Shown here piece by piece: positions 22,874 through 37,500 of a DNA stretch of 64,000 bases. The translations under genes were made by a program, and so were the position numbers. A model generated the notes under the pieces. The model saw nothing but the letters and a program-made list of their open reading frames with translations, had not been told where the DNA came from and did not search any database. Numbering within the stretch: the stretch's first letter is position 1; every line of letters begins with the position of its first letter. The stretch comes from Osedax fenrisi (taxonomy: Eukaryota; Annelida; Polychaeta; Sabellida; Siboglinidae): assembly GCA_964019155.1 (NCBI GenBank), contig CAXHSG010000162.1, forward strand, positions 440,001-504,000, in the 5' to 3' direction.

Positions 22874-23576
22874 GTAATAAGTAATAATAAGTAATAAGTA
22901 ATAAGTAATAAGTAATAAGTAATAAAACGTAATAAGTAATAAGTAATAAAACGTAATAAGTAATAAGTAATAAAACGTAATAAGTAATAAAACGTAATAA
23001 GTAATAAAATGTAATAAGTAATAAAACGTAATAAGTAATAAAACGTAATAAAACGTAATAAGTAATAAAACGTAATAAGTAATAAAACGCAATAAGTAAT
23101 AAAACCTAATAAGTAATAAAACGTAATAAGTAATAAAACGTAATAAGTAATAAAACGTAATTATTACGTTTTATTAATAAGTAATAAAACGTAATAAGTA
23201 ATAAAACGTAATAAATAATAAAACATAATTATTACGTTTTATTAATAAGTAATAAAACGTAATAAGTAATAAAACGTAATAAGTAATAAGTAAAAAAACG
23301 TAATAAGTAATAAGTAATAAGTAATAAGTAATAAAACGTAATAAGTAATAAGTAATAAAACGTAATAAGTAATAAGTAATAAGTAATAAAACGTAATAAG
23401 TAATAAAACGTAATAAGTAATAAAATGTAATAAGTAATAAGTAATAAAACGTAATAAGTAATAAAACGTAATAAGTAATAAGTAATAAAACGTAATAAGT
23501 AATAAAACGTAATAAGTAATAAAACGTAATAAGTAATAAAACGTAATAAGTAATAAGTAATAAAACGTAATAAGTA
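22874..23576 (+). repeat. AT-rich two-word satellite, short array (gamma)
   Basis: 703 bases of AATAAGT and AATAAAACGT words, starting after GATAATATTAATATT at the end of Z. It includes two copies of the punctuating palindrome (23148-23176 and about 23220-23246). It ends in an A-rich run shared with the next minisatellite (GTAATAAGTAAAAAAA then TTAAAAAAAATGAC), so the join to delta could have formed at homopolymer microhomology. Reading frames are artefacts. Confidence 0.95.
23148..23176. repeat. Palindromic punctuation element, first copy
   Basis: Two perfect 14-base arms, TAATAAAACGTAAT and its complement, flank a single T. It is produced by one satellite word lying in reverse orientation between normally oriented words. 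Roughly 80 more copies occur in the long array. Confidence 0.9.
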
Positions 23577-24180
23577 AAAAAAATTAAAAAAAATGACTTT
23601 AAATCTTATAGAATAATAAATATTATCTATTACAATTTTTTTTTTAAATGACTTTAAATCCCATTGAATAGTAACATTTAAATAGTGAAAAAATTAATAA
23701 AATGTAAATGCGAATCTTAGATAGTAAATAGTATATATTAAAAAAAAATGACTTTAAATCCTATAATACATACGTAACGCACTAATAGAAGCTAGCAACA
23801 GAATACCTCAATATCGTATACCCCATTACTCCCCGAGTGAATTAATATATATTGTTATTTTCACGGTTGTGGTTAGGTTTGGGTTAAGTTTTAATTTTGG
23901 TAGGTTTTTTTTAGCTGCATTACTTCCCGAGTTTGCCTATAAAAGTAGATTTTCACGGTATTGGTTAGGTTGGGTTAAGTTTTAATTTTTGGTGGTTTTT
24001 TTTAGCTGCATTACTTCCCGAGTTTACTTCCCGGGTCTGGGTTTGGGTTTGGGTTTGGGTTGAGTTTGGGTTGAGTTTGGGTTTGGGTTTATATATAATA
24101 TAATAATAATATAATATTTATTATATATATGTATGTATACAGATAGTAATATATTAATATATATATATATATAATAAATA
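23577..24180 (+). repeat. Shortened minisatellite and G-rich array (delta)
   Basis: A truncated version of 12160-12852: about one and a half AT minisatellite units, the anchor (23763-23838), two 90-base minisatellite copies, GGGTTT/GGGTTGAG repeats (24033-24090), the TATGTATGTATACAGATAG tag and (TA)n. It lacks the long tandem series seen in the central spacer. Confidence 0.88.
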
Positions 24181-25691
24181 GATATAGGACTACCACTTTC
24201 AATGGCCACGTGGACATTGAGAACCACTATTCGAGCCCACCGAATAGAGATGGCCAATTTCGTGGGCATCTATTTCACGGCATAATTACACCATTAAATA
24301 TATGATTTCATTTTATGAAATTTCACAATCTTATAAATATTGACATACTTAACAATATATATATTACATACATTTTATTTTATATAAAATAGTCACTAAA
24401 ATTACACTTTAAAATATGGCGTATATATTTTCGTTATATACGTTTTTGGAATTTCGCCACTTTCAATGCCCACGTATAAAAGTCACTTTTTAGTCAAATA
24501 TATGGATATATATTATATTTATGAAAATTACAGAAATTTTTATTTATAAATCTGCATATTTTGTATATTTTAATATAAAGTGAATATTTTAAAATATATA
24601 TTTTTAATTAATATTTATATATACAAATACAAATACAATATAAATATATATATATTTATATATTATATATTAAATCCAAGGTATTATATATTATAAACAT
24701 TTTGCTAACAATCTTTGTTAACATTAATAAATTATTGACCCCAATGACCTAATTATATTTAACGGATATTTAATACAAATTTCAATAATTTTTTTTAGTT
24801 ATTATTAAATTAAGACATAATTACTTACATTATGAATAATGTTAGTATACTAAATATATCATGTATAATATAATGTATAACATAATTAAATAACTACTGT
24901 TACAACATATCATGTTTATTAGATTAAAAGTCAATTTAAAATACAATTTAAATTGAATTTTAATAATAATTATTAAATATTATTATAATAATTATATTCA
25001 ATATAATATTGACAAATATTATATTTAATATAATTATTATTATTATAAGTATACAATTTTGAATTTAAAATATATATATTTAATTTAAAACTTTCATATG
25101 TATATCCCCAGATTTTAAAACATAATCGTGCGATCTCTCTAAATAACTACAATTTCAGTTCAAAATAATTTTGAAAATTATTTTCAAAATAGATTGCGTA
25201 TACATTTATATATTCATAATTATTATTAATACATACATAATTATAATTGTAATTGTAATTATAATTATAATAATGATAATAATTACTATACAATTTTGAA
25301 TTTAAATATACGATTTAATTAAAAATTCGAATATAATATTTATAATTATATATTCTATAATTCTGTGTTTTATATTTTTACAATATTATATTGAATATAC
25401 TTTATTCAATAATATATTATATATTATATATTATATATATATATATATATATATTTAATAATATAATTATCAAACAGAATAACTTAATTATCAGAGAACT
25501 ATGTCGCAAATGTATTAATATATATGTTTACAATCAAAATATAGATAATATGAACATATACAATTTATAAACAATTTTGTAATCTATTTATATCAGCCAC
25601 AATCACTATTATAGTTTTCACACGATTATATGTTTTAATATCTGCTATTATAAGTATGATTCCTGAAAGTTATACAAAATAACTTATATCA
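24181..25691 (+). repeat. Module Y, copy delta
   Basis: Direct match to 12853-14362 at an offset of about 11.33 kb, with scattered substitutions and small indels such as an extra TACAACA near 24901. No gene. Confidence 0.9.
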
Positions 25692-26112
25692 TATATCATA
25701 TTTAGTAATATTATATTTTATAATCACCTTTAATATTTAAACTACATTAAATGTATACTACTAATATAAATAAATATATGTAATAGTGATTAATATAATA
25801 ACTAAGTTATAGCCGCAGAGATTAAAACATATAATCGCTTGAACTCTCTAAATAACGACAATTTCGGTTCAAAATATATCGAAAAATTGCGTATAAATTG
25901 TATATGTTCACAATTATTACTATAATATAATATATTATAAATATATATTTTAGAAATAAATATTTATATTTAATATATGAATACAATTTAAATACATATT
26001 CCTAGAATATATATTTATAATAAATTATATGATATGTATGTAAATAATATTATTTATGAACATATAAAATGTATAATTTCGCGATCTATTTTGAACCGAA
26101 ACTTTCTGTATT

Positions 26113-26254
26113 AATAAAGGGAAACCTGTGATCTCGTGCGCAATGTTAATTTAAATAATAATTTATAAATAGTAGAATTTACATTGCGCACGACATCACC
26201 AAACCATAATAAAATAACCTAAAATACTCCGCACGATATCACAGGTTACCTTTA
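26113..26254. mobile_element. MITE-like hairpin element (delta copy)
   Basis: Same inverted arms (AAACCTGTGATCTCGTGC and the complement of GCACGATATCACAGGTTA) and the same inner perfect pair GTGCGCAATGT/ACATTGCGCAC as the other two copies. Confidence 0.5.
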
Positions 26255-26524
26255 TAGAGCTCGCACAATTAGATTTTTATATATCTGCGTATCATATCTA
26301 TAACTTAGGTATTACATTAATCGTTATTTATATGTGTATAACTATTAAATGTGATTATCGGGTGTAGGAACAACCGTGAAATTTACAAAATGTACAAGAA
26401 CAACAGTCAAATTTCCTATATATTTCCAATATAGAGGATAGCATAATTTTAAGAACAAATTATAATTATATAAAATTAAAATACAAATAATAATCATCAT
26501 TTATTAGATACACCAACTGATGAC

Positions 26525-26596
26525 ATGGAAGACGAAGAGTCACTTGAGGAATCTAGTTATTTAATTAGATATGTAATGTTTAATATTAAATATTAA
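26525..26596 (+). other. Acidic exon-like tail with stop lost (delta)
   Basis: Same MEDEESLEESS as gamma 15204-15239, but the stop is changed from TAG to TAT. The frame reads on through YLIRYVMFNIKY to TAA at 26594-26596. This copy argues that the frame is not under strong purifying selection. Confidence 0.25.
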
Positions 26597-29374
26597 ATTT
26601 CATAGAATTAATTGGTTATTATGTATAGCTCAATCTAGTATAATCATTGGTACCTAAGTTACCATAGACATTAAAATTGGGTATACTGCTATTTGTATAA
26701 ATCTGCAATATATTTGTATTCACCATATGAAAAATCTAAATACAATAAGAATTCATTGAATTAGATATATTGATTCAAATATAATTCAGTGATATTCTTT
26801 ATAATTTGTCAATTGATATGAAAAATATTTAAATATTAGTTGTAAATATCTAATTTTAATAAAAATTTAATTGGAATTTTTCATATAGTAAATTACTTAT
26901 ATATTAATCTAAAATTGTGTAATTTCCATTTTATATTTTATAAGCAAATTATTTAATAAATTTATATTTAGTCAATAAATGAAAATATTATATAACTTAA
27001 TTTTTTACTAGGTTTGGTACAATTATTATATAATATTATCTATACTTGTATAATTTTAATTTTATCATTTGGATTATTTTAATTGTTATTTCATACTTTT
27101 AAAGCAATTGCAAGTCATTATAGTAATGTAAGTGACTTTGAATTTTTATTGAAAATATTATGTACCAATACAAATATTACAAACACAATGGCAGATTGTC
27201 ATTAAAATTGGTGAACAAACTTTATATACAATAGCAGTATATCTAATTATAATATCTAGGAAGTTACCCAAATATATTACAAAAAGATTTTCATATAGTA
27301 TTTTCATATGTAATTACTTTGAATATTAGTAAATAAATATGATTAATAAAGAAATAATATTGTTATTATACATTAACATTTTAAATATTATTTATATACA
27401 AATAACATATTTTTATTATACATATTTTATAAAATTTATTTATTCATTTTTAACAATATCAATTATTATATAACAATTAAAATAATTTGAATTGTTTTTA
27501 TAACAATAATTGAAATCATTAACAATACAATTAACATTTAGTTTATTATATGCATTGTTTTTTAATGTTTAAATAATTTTTAATCAGACCCATCAAATAA
27601 TGTATAATAAACTATATACTCTAAATAAATCTATTTATATTTTATTAAGGACATGTCACATATAGCCTTACATTGTATGTAGATGGATAGCAAATAATGG
27701 GTCTATAGAAAGCTATGCACACAGAATTCTATATATTGAATTTAGCTAATTTGTATTGTATTCTATTCAATAAATGTATATATATGCATACAAATTTCAA
27801 TTATACATATACAAATTTAGAAAATATTCCCTTATAGGATTATTTATATATATGTTATTTATACAATGCCATACAAATTAGTATAATGCATAATAGTTTT
27901 TGAGAAAAACTCATTTATACACACATACCTAGAGTGAAATAATTATGAGAAAACAGTAGTTGAAGTTTGACAGTATGAAAATCAATTGATATTATAATCT
28001 ATTTCAATTTATCATAGTAATTTACATATATACAATTATCTTTATAGTAATATAAATATTGTTATTTAATGAAATGTATATATTTATTTGTAAATTGGTA
28101 AGAACTACTATTATACATATTATGTATAAATAATACCATATTTATAAAATATGGTATTATTGATATGTACAATTTTATTTCAGATATTCTACTCTCTAAT
28201 TAGACACTAAGATCACATGATATAGTATTCATATAAAAAATGATATAGAATAATTCAATGTAAACAATCTGGCTTTTATTTTTTTTTAAATCGTCAATTT
28301 ATAAGTTATCAAATATTATAATATAAAATACAATAGTCAGGGACAATCAATTAAATATTGATACATTTTTTTTGAATAGCATAGTTAAAAAACTACTTTT
28401 TATGATATTTATAGATTGAATTCATGGCTAATATTTATACAGATACTATAAAACACTATTTATTAATATTATGGAATACAAAATAAATACAATTTATTTT
28501 TTTTATTATTTTGGACTGTGTGATATCCCCTTAAGATCTAAAATTGTATTTGTGTTTATAATATATATATAGTTTGCAATATGCAATATGTTATATTTTT
28601 TATCAATACAATTATTTGATTACAGTTATTTTATCAATAATTATTTATTTTTAAAATGATGTATTTTATATCATTCAAAAGTAACTATTAGCACTGCAAT
28701 TAAGCATTATAAACATATGCCTGTAAAAAAACTGATGTGGAATATTTGAAATAATTAGTACATTTTAATATTTAGGAATGTATTAAGGATTTATAATATT
28801 ACTTCATATAGTAAAAATATTGATATTTCATACTGATTGCAAAAATTATTCATTTTTTAGTATACCCATTTTTTATAATATAGTACACAATAAAAATAAT
28901 ACTTTAGAAGCCTATATCTCAAAACTGTTTTTTTCCATTTTTATCCTATTTCTAAAACTCCATAGCTTTGTTCCCTCCGATGAATCTTTATAACATTTTC
29001 AGAGTATATAGATAATACAATATTATGAAATTTGATAATATTATACAATTTCAGATGCAATTAAGTTTTTAAAACATGTAAACAAATATGTTTTATTATT
29101 TGTTCAGTAAAAATTTACCAGATCTACTTTTTATTATCTTATACTTGATATATGAGAATTGCAGGGGCCAAATGGTAATATAAATGAATTTTATTTACGT
29201 AATAAGAACTTATTTCTTTCACATTATCAAAATGTATCGGTATTCTAGTAGACCCATAAATTACCTATCTTTTACATGTAACGTCTGGCCTTGATAAAAA
29301 TTAAAATACGTGACTATTAAAAAAAGTTTGAATTATCATTGCCTTGAAAGTGATTACAACTCATCAATACAATA

Positions 29375-29452
29375 CACCCAATCTGACCGAATATCTCGGG
29401 GTTGTCATCCCCTATGGGGGTGTTATGCATCAAGGGTTGGTGTAATTGGGTG
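29375..29452. other. GC-richer patch with nested inverted repeats (delta copy)
   Basis: Third copy of the structured patch, with the same outer CACCCAAT/ATTGGGTG pair and CCCCTATGGGG core. Confidence 0.45.
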
Positions 29453-29573
29453 ACATCTTCTGGTGTCAAATATATATAGAGGATAGCATAATTTTAAGAA
29501 CAAATTATAATTATAATTATATAAAATTAAAATACAAATAATAATAATTATCATTTATTAGATACACCAACTG

Positions 29574-29609
29574 ATGGCAGACGAAGAGTCACTTGATGAA
29601 TATAGTTAG
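29574..29609 (+). other. Short acidic exon-like tail, second version (delta)
   Basis: Reads MADEESLDEYS and stop, as in gamma 18139-18174 and beta 4820-4855. Confidence 0.25.
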
Positions 29610-29828
29610 TTAATTATATATGTAATATTTATTATTAAATGTTTCTGAGTTTTTGTCTATATTGTGTATATATATTTATATTAGTTTTATTATATCATTA
29701 TCTTCATATTTTTAAAATGTTTTTAAAATGTAGAGTCATGAACGACATCCAGAAAAAGTGAACAAACTAAAAGTTATTATAGAGTGTATTTGTGTATATA
29801 ATGTATAATAGATTAGTAATATGTAATT

Positions 29829-30204
<376 letters not shown>

Positions 30205-31397
30205 ATTTGACTACTAGAAGATATCCTTGATATTAATAGTAAATTATATATTTTTAATTAATTATTTGTTAATATTTATAACTAAATCTATTATAATAAT
30301 TATTACCTAAGTACATATTATAATTGTGTAGACTGCTATTTGTATAAATCTGCAATTTTGTTGTTGTTGATATTACTAATTTATTTTAATAATTGTTAAT
30401 TACTTCATTACAATTTACTAAATTATTTTATTTTACATATTTGAAAATAGATATCACCATAAAGTGGGGCCGTGGTGAATTTGACAAATTATCATCCTAT
30501 AGCAAGTCTTTTAAACAACGTATTATACCAGGTTTTTTTTATAAAATAAATTATACAAATATTTAATTATTAATATATTCATACATTTAAACTGATAAAA
30601 ATAAAATAACATTATAACTTTTCCCTTACTAATTAACCTTTTATCTATTTATTTCATATTTACAGGCAAAGTTGAAATCGAATATATGTTATCAAAATAT
30701 TGCCCATCTTCTATTTAAATTGTATTTTTATATTTTATATATATAATTATAATATTAATTGTAGTGAATGAATAAATATAAATATTCTCATTAGTTAACA
30801 ATCTAATAATGTATATTATAATTATAATGTACTCAAACTATCATAATTTTTCGTTGTAATTTTAAATTAACATTTATTTTGTATATGTATATGGACAATA
30901 TTTGTGCTTATACTAATTAATAAATAGGTTTTTTTTTATATTTTAAATAAATAAAATATTAATATAAGTAACAGTTGTAATGTTATAGTACCTAATATTC
31001 ATAATAAACGTGATAATAATCATAACAATATTTTAAAATTGAAAAGTAGAAATTCTAGATACTTAATAAGAAACCTAGTAAGGGTGTATAGGTGTATTCT
31101 AATTAGGTAAATATAATTATATCTTATAAATGTATTAAAATGTAACTAGAACTTTATCGAATTTAAATTTGATATAAATTCCTATAATATGATGTAATAT
31201 ACAGATTGGCATATATAAGTAACTATAAGAATAATATCACCAAATTATTGAATATTTATTTAAATTACTACGCGTTTTAACAAATAATATAGATACTGAA
31301 ATTACATACGAATATCAGATACAATTTATTATGTAAAAATATTGGATTATTTATTTATTAATAAACATGGTAAATAATGTAATATTACTTATTCCCA

Positions 31398-31751
31398 TGA
31401 TGAGGTCGTTTAAAATTATATATCTATGAGTACACTTTATTCAATTCGCATTAGTTAACGTTTCCAGCTATTCTACAATTGATAATCCAAACCAATCATG
31501 AATATCTTCCATCCAGCTATTCTTCAATCAAACTTTTTCTTTCGGTTGCTTTTTGTCAAAGTATCTTGATTTGAGATATGTCAAAACTGATCTAGATTTA
31601 TACTCTATTGCATAATAAAGGTTCGAAAATGTATACTAATTATTATATTTTATCAGTTAAATAAGTTTGTCTTTCATTGGCGATACATTTTAGAGAGCAG
31701 TCTTCTATGCCCATTACATTTCTTGTACTACCAAATTGTATACATTTCTCC
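31398..31751 (-). pseudogene. Decayed non-LTR retrotransposon RT tail (delta copy, tentative)
   Basis: Duplicate of 19712-20064 with the same broken frames (GIEDCSLKC, NSWMEDIHDWFGLS). The breaks are shared, so decay preceded the duplication. Confidence 0.33.
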
Positions 31752-31960
31752 AATTATTATAATAATTATACATAAAATTTTACAAGAGTAATCAAATTCT
31801 ATGATTAAAAGTTGGCCTTTATTTTACAAATATGCTATAATAAATATAATATTGATCTTTTGTATAATTTTATCAAAAGAGTGATTATATTTTAAATTTA
31901 AACAGTAATACACTAAAAATTGATAATAATTATAATATTCATTAAAAAATAATATTATCT

Positions 31961-32032
31961 GACTCAGTCTAGCATTGAACTCAAACCCTTTGAATCTGTA
32001 GATTAACATGCTAACCTCTAGACTACCCAGTC
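31961..32032 (-). pseudogene. tRNA-like element 1 (delta copy)
   Basis: 72 bases, with the same acceptor pairing and boxes as 20274-20345. Confidence 0.6.
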
Positions 32033-32641
32033 TTACTTTTATAATAATAATAATTAGATCTTAGTTATACTTGTATTGAAGTATTACATATATTATATTT
32101 TATTTATATAATATAGTTAATTTGTTAGTATTATATAGTTAATAATTATTAAAACTAAAGTTAATCTGGGTTGATTCAACAAACGTAATCAATATATTAA
32201 GTATTATAATTATATTAATTATTATATAAATTAAATTTATTAATTCAGTATATTATTGAATATCAAAATAATAAAAATTTAAACCATGCATATTTAATGT
32301 ATTTATCCGTATTTAAGGGTATTAATATGTTTGGTTTCCTTTAAATTACATTAATACTATTCAATAAATATAGTAAAATTGATTTAATATTATAATTATT
32401 CTTTACTAATCATTATAATGATTATAATAACTTATTAAATAATTATACATAAAATATTATACAAGAATAGTCAAATTCTATGATAAAACTTGGTCTTTAT
32501 TTTACTAAATATGCTATAATAAATATAATAGTTAACTTTTGTATAATTTTATCAAAAAAGTGATTACATTTTAAATTTAAATAGTAATATATTATAAAAA
32601 TTGATAATAATTATAATATTAATTAAAAATTTATATTATTT

Positions 32642-32712
32642 GCCTCAGGCTAGGATTGAACCGAAGACCTTTGGATCGTTAGACAATATGCTACCCTCTA
32701 GACTACCAAGTC
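32642..32712 (-). pseudogene. tRNA-like element 2 (delta copy, full 71 nt)
   Basis: Acceptor GACTTGG/CTGAGGC, A box TAGTCTAGAGG, B box GGTTCAATCC. It keeps the GGAT missing in gamma, which brings the length into the normal tRNA range. The anticodon stem still does not pair well. Confidence 0.6.
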
Positions 32713-32943
32713 TTATTTTTATTATATAGCTAATTATATCTTAGATATACGTGTATTGAAGTATTACATATATTATATTTTATTTATATAATATAGTTAA
32801 TTTGTTAATATTATATAGTTAGTAATTATTAAAACTAAAATTAATCTTGTATTTATTAAATAATTTAATCAAATATTTTATGAAAGCCCGTTTAATTGCA
32901 ATTATCAGCAATATATATAATATGTTTATAATTCAGTCTACTA

Positions 32944-33491
32944 TTCAATCTTCCCTCCTACAAACTCATTAAACTGCAACGTCTTCAAAATGATGTAGTA
33001 CGTTGCGTCCATCTACTTCCACGTCGTTCCTCTATTACACCTCTCAACAATTTCAAAAATTTCAAACAACTACACTGGCTCCCAATCTCATACAGAATTA
33101 AATACAAACTTTCCCTGACAATCTACAAAGCCTACATCACAACTCCCCTGACTACCTTGCCTCCCTTCTCCATCTACATATACCCACTACTCCAATCCAT
33201 ACCCGGTCCTCTAACACATTTCTCCTTACTTAGTAAGTTACTACACCACACATACACAACCTCCACTCCTCCAATATACGCTCATTCTCCCTATCTGCCC
33301 CTTATCATTATAATTCCCTACCCCACCACCTTCGTTCAATGAAATTAACCTCCTCCTTTAAACGTCATCAAAAGACACACTACGTTTCCCTTGCTTTCCC
33401 CCCAACACAATAATCTATCCCACGGACGGCCGATTGCTCGCGCACAGCGCAGTCCTTAAACGAAAAAAGTAAGTAAGTAAAGTATAATAAG
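32944..33491 (+). mobile_element. 3' end of a CR1/L2-like LINE (delta copy)
   Basis: Duplicate of 21258-21805. It carries the same frameshift, the same adjacent TAG TAA stops, the same terminal TAA and the same AAGT tail. It is therefore a passenger of the segmental duplication, not an independent insertion. Confidence 0.85.
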
Positions 33492-34091
33492 ATAACAAAA
33501 TGATATGTAAGCTGTTATATGCCATATATAACTTATATGGATACTAGATTTATTTTTCTAATACATTTAATTTCTAATCAGATATATAGTATATATATCA
33601 TATATACACATTATTGTTAAGTTAGAAAAGTTTAATTGTAATTCAAATATTATACTCAAATAGGTTTACTATTTGAAACAGATAATCTCTATAGTGTCTG
33701 AAAGTACGTTTAAATGCAATTAGAAGAAATAGATTATAACACAATGATACATAAGCTGGTATATTATTAATATATTAATATTAATATTATTAAGGATTCT
33801 AAATTATTTTTCTAATCAGATTATCTCAGATAATCATTATCTAACAGATTATATCTGAGATATATAGAAATTACTATTAATTTTAATTTTAATTAGACTT
33901 ATAGAAATAACTTAATTATAATTCGAATATTACTATATACATAGTAGATCAATAGAGTTTTATAATATAACCTAAAATAATAGTAGTATTTAAAATATAT
34001 GTAAATAATATTTGTCTATATATTCTTAGAATAATTCTAATTATTTTTATAAATTTTCAAATAATATATATCGCAAAGTATATTTAAATAT

Positions 34092-34175
34092 ATCTGTCTA
34101 TAGCGTAGTGGTTAGAGGGGTGTATCACAAATAAACTATTCTGGGATTGCCTAGGTTCGAACCCCTGACGAGGTA
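34092..34175 (+). pseudogene. tRNA-like element 3 (delta copy)
   Basis: A box TAGCGTAGTGG at 34101-34111 and B box GGTTCGAACCC at 34154-34164, identical to gamma. Confidence 0.6.
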
Positions 34176-34570
34176 AATATATAATTTTTTTTGTTAAATA
34201 TATAAGTTTATTATTAATATATTCTTAAAAATAAATTATTTTATAATATAAATTTTATTTGAATAAATTACTAATTATGTATATATTAATTCTTTATCAT
34301 TAACATTCCCATATATATTTAATAATTTCTCAATTTATATGAATTAAATTATTATTATATATATATATAATATTAATTAATGAAAGTATTATGCATATTT
34401 AATTATTAATTAATATAAATATTGTATATACTGTATACATACGTTTAGAGAAACGTGTTTCTCTAAATCTATATGACTGTATATGATATGATGATGCATT
34501 CACAGTCCAAATACATATATTACCATTACATGCTATTATATAACATAAAGGTAAAGATAATATTAATATT

Positions 34571-37500
34571 GTAATAAGTAATAATAAGTAATAAGTAATA
34601 AACGTAATAAGTAATAAGTAATAAGTAATAAGTAATAAGTAATAAAACGTAATAAGTAATAAGTAATAAAACGTAATAAGTAATAAGTAATAAAACGTAA
34701 TAAGTAATAAAACGTAATAAGTAATAAAATGTAATAAGTAATAAAACGTAATAAGTAATAAAACGTAATAAAACATAATAAGTAATAAAACGTAATAAGT
34801 AATAAAACGCAATAAGTAATAAAACCTAATAAGTAATAAAACGTAATAAGTAATAAAACGTAATAAGTAATAAAACGTAATAAGTAATAAAACGTAATAA
34901 GTAATAAAACTAAATAAGTAATAAAACGTAATAAGTAATAAAACGTAATAAGTAATAAAACGTAATAAGTAATAAAACGTAATAAGTAATAAAATGTAAT
35001 AAGTAATAAGTAATAAAACGTAATAAGTAATAAAACGTAATAAGTAATAAAACTTAATAAGTAATAAAACGTAATAAGTAATAAAACCTAATAAGTAATA
35101 AAACGTAATAAGTAATAAAACGTAATAAGTAATAAAACCTAATAAGTAATAAAACGTAATAAGTAATAAAACGTAATAAGTAATAAAACGTAATAAGTAA
35201 TAAGTAATAAAACGTAATAAGTAATAAGTAATAAAACGTAATAAGTAATAAGTAATAAAACGTAATAAGTAATAAGTAATAAAACGTAATAAGTAATAAA
35301 ACGTAATAAGTAATAAAACGTAATAAGTAATAAAACCTAATAAGTAATAAAACCTAATAAGTAATAAAACGTAATAAGTAATAAAACGTAATAAGTAATA
35401 AAACGTAATAAGTAATACAACGTAATAAGTAATAAAACCTAATAAGTAATAAGTAATAAAACGTAATAAGTAATAAGTAATAAGTAATAAAACGTAATAA
35501 GTAATAAGTAATAAAACGTAATAAGTAATAAAACGTAATAAGTAATAAAACGTAATAAGTAATAAAACGTAATAAGTAATAAAACTAAATAAGTAATAAA
35601 ACGTAATAAGTAATAAAACGTAATAAGTAATAAAACGTAATAAGTAATAAGTAATAAAACGTAATAAGTAATAAAATGTAATAAGTAATAAGTAATAAAA
35701 CGTAATAAGTAATAAAACGTAATAAGTAATAAAACGTAATAAGTAATAAGTAATAAAACGTAATAAGTAATAAGTAATAAAACGTAATAAGTAATAAAAC
35801 GTAATAAGTAATAAAACGTAATAAGTAATAAGTAATAAAACGTAATAAGTAATAAAACGTAATTATTACATTTTATTAATAAGTAATAAAACGTAATTAT
35901 TACGTTTTATTAATAAGTAATAAAACGTAATAAGTAATAAAATGTAATAAGTAATAAAACGTAATAAGTAATAAAACGTAATAAGTAATAAGTAATAAAA
36001 CGTAATAAGTAATAAGTAATAAAACGTAATAAGTAATAAGTAATAAGTAATAAAACGTAATAAGTAATAAGTAATAAAACGTAATAAGTAATAAGTAATA
36101 AAACGTAATAAGTAATAAAACGTAATAAGTAATAAAACGTAATAAGTAATAAAATGTAATAAGTAATAAAACGTAATAAGTAATAAAACGCAATAAGTAA
36201 TAAAACGTAATAAGTAATAAAACGTAATAAGTAATAAAACCTAATAAGTAATAAAACGTAATAAGTAATAATAAGTAATAAGTAATAAAACGTAATAAGT
36301 AATAAAACGTAATAAGTAATAAAACGTAATAAGTAATAAGTAATAAAACGTAATAAGTAATAAGTAATAAAACGTAATAAGTAATAAGTAATAAGTAATA
36401 AAACGTAATAAGTAATAAGTAATAAAACGTAATAAGTAATAAAACGTAATAAGTAATAAAACGTAATAAGTAATAAAACGTAATTATTACGTTTTATTAA
36501 CAAGTAATAAAACGTAATAAGTAATAAAACGTAATTATTACGTTTTATTAATAAGTAATAAAACGTAATAAGTAATAAAACGTAATAAGTAATAAAACGT
36601 AATAAGTAATAAAACGTAATAAGTAATAAAACGTAATAAGTATTAAAACGTAATAAGTAATAAGTAATAAAACGTAATAAGTAATAAAACGTAATAAGTA
36701 ATAAGTAATAAAACGTAATAAGTAATAAGTAATAAAACGTAATAAGTAATAAAACGTAATAAGTAATAAAACGTAATAAGTAATAAGTAATAAAACGTAA
36801 TAAGTAATAAAACGTAATTATTACGTTTTATTAATAAGTAATAAAACGTAATAAGTAATAAAACGTAATAAGTAATAAAATGTAATAAGTAATAAAACGT
36901 AATAAGTAATAAAACGTAATAAAACGTAATAAGTAATAAAATGTAATAAGTAATAAAAAGTAATTATTACGTTTTATTAATAAGTAATAAAACGTAATAA
37001 GTAATAAGTAATAAAACGTAATAAGTAATAAAACGTAATAAGTAATAAAATGTAATAAGTAATAAAACGTAATAAGTAATAAAACGTAATAAAACGTAAT
37101 AAGTAATAAAATGTAATAAGTAATAAAACGTAATTATTACGTTTTATTAATAAGTAATAAAACGTAATAAGTAATAAAACGTAATAAGTAATAAGTAATA
37201 AAACGTAATAAGTAATAAGTAATAAGTAATAAAACGTAATAAGTAATAAAACGTAATAACTAATAAGTAATAAAACGTAATAAGTAATAAGTAATACAAC
37301 GTAATAAGTAATAAGTAATAAAACGTAATAAGTAATAAGTAATAAGTAATAAAACGTAATAAGTAATAAAACGTAATAAGTAATAAGTAATAAAACGTAA
37401 TAAGTAATAAAACGTAATAACTAATAAGTAATAAAACGTAATAAGTAATAAGTAATAAAACGTAATAAGTAATAAGTAATAAAACGTAATAAGTAATAAA

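Larger units (their letters stand above)
31398..34570 (+). repeat. Module Z, copy delta
   Basis: Near-identical to 19711-22873. The visible differences are small. Near 33726-33760, AACACAATGATACATAAGCTG replaces the gamma sequence (described here as AACACAATGATAC plus ATAAGCTG), and a GGAT is retained in tRNA-like element 2. Gamma carries ATTCATA in an AT run near 21100 that is absent here. Confidence 0.9.

Noticed and set aside
31824..32009. 61-codon minus-strand open frame
   Set aside because: It lies over the tRNA-like element and AT-rich repeat. The equivalent region in gamma differs by a base and is not open in the same way, and there is no family likeness.
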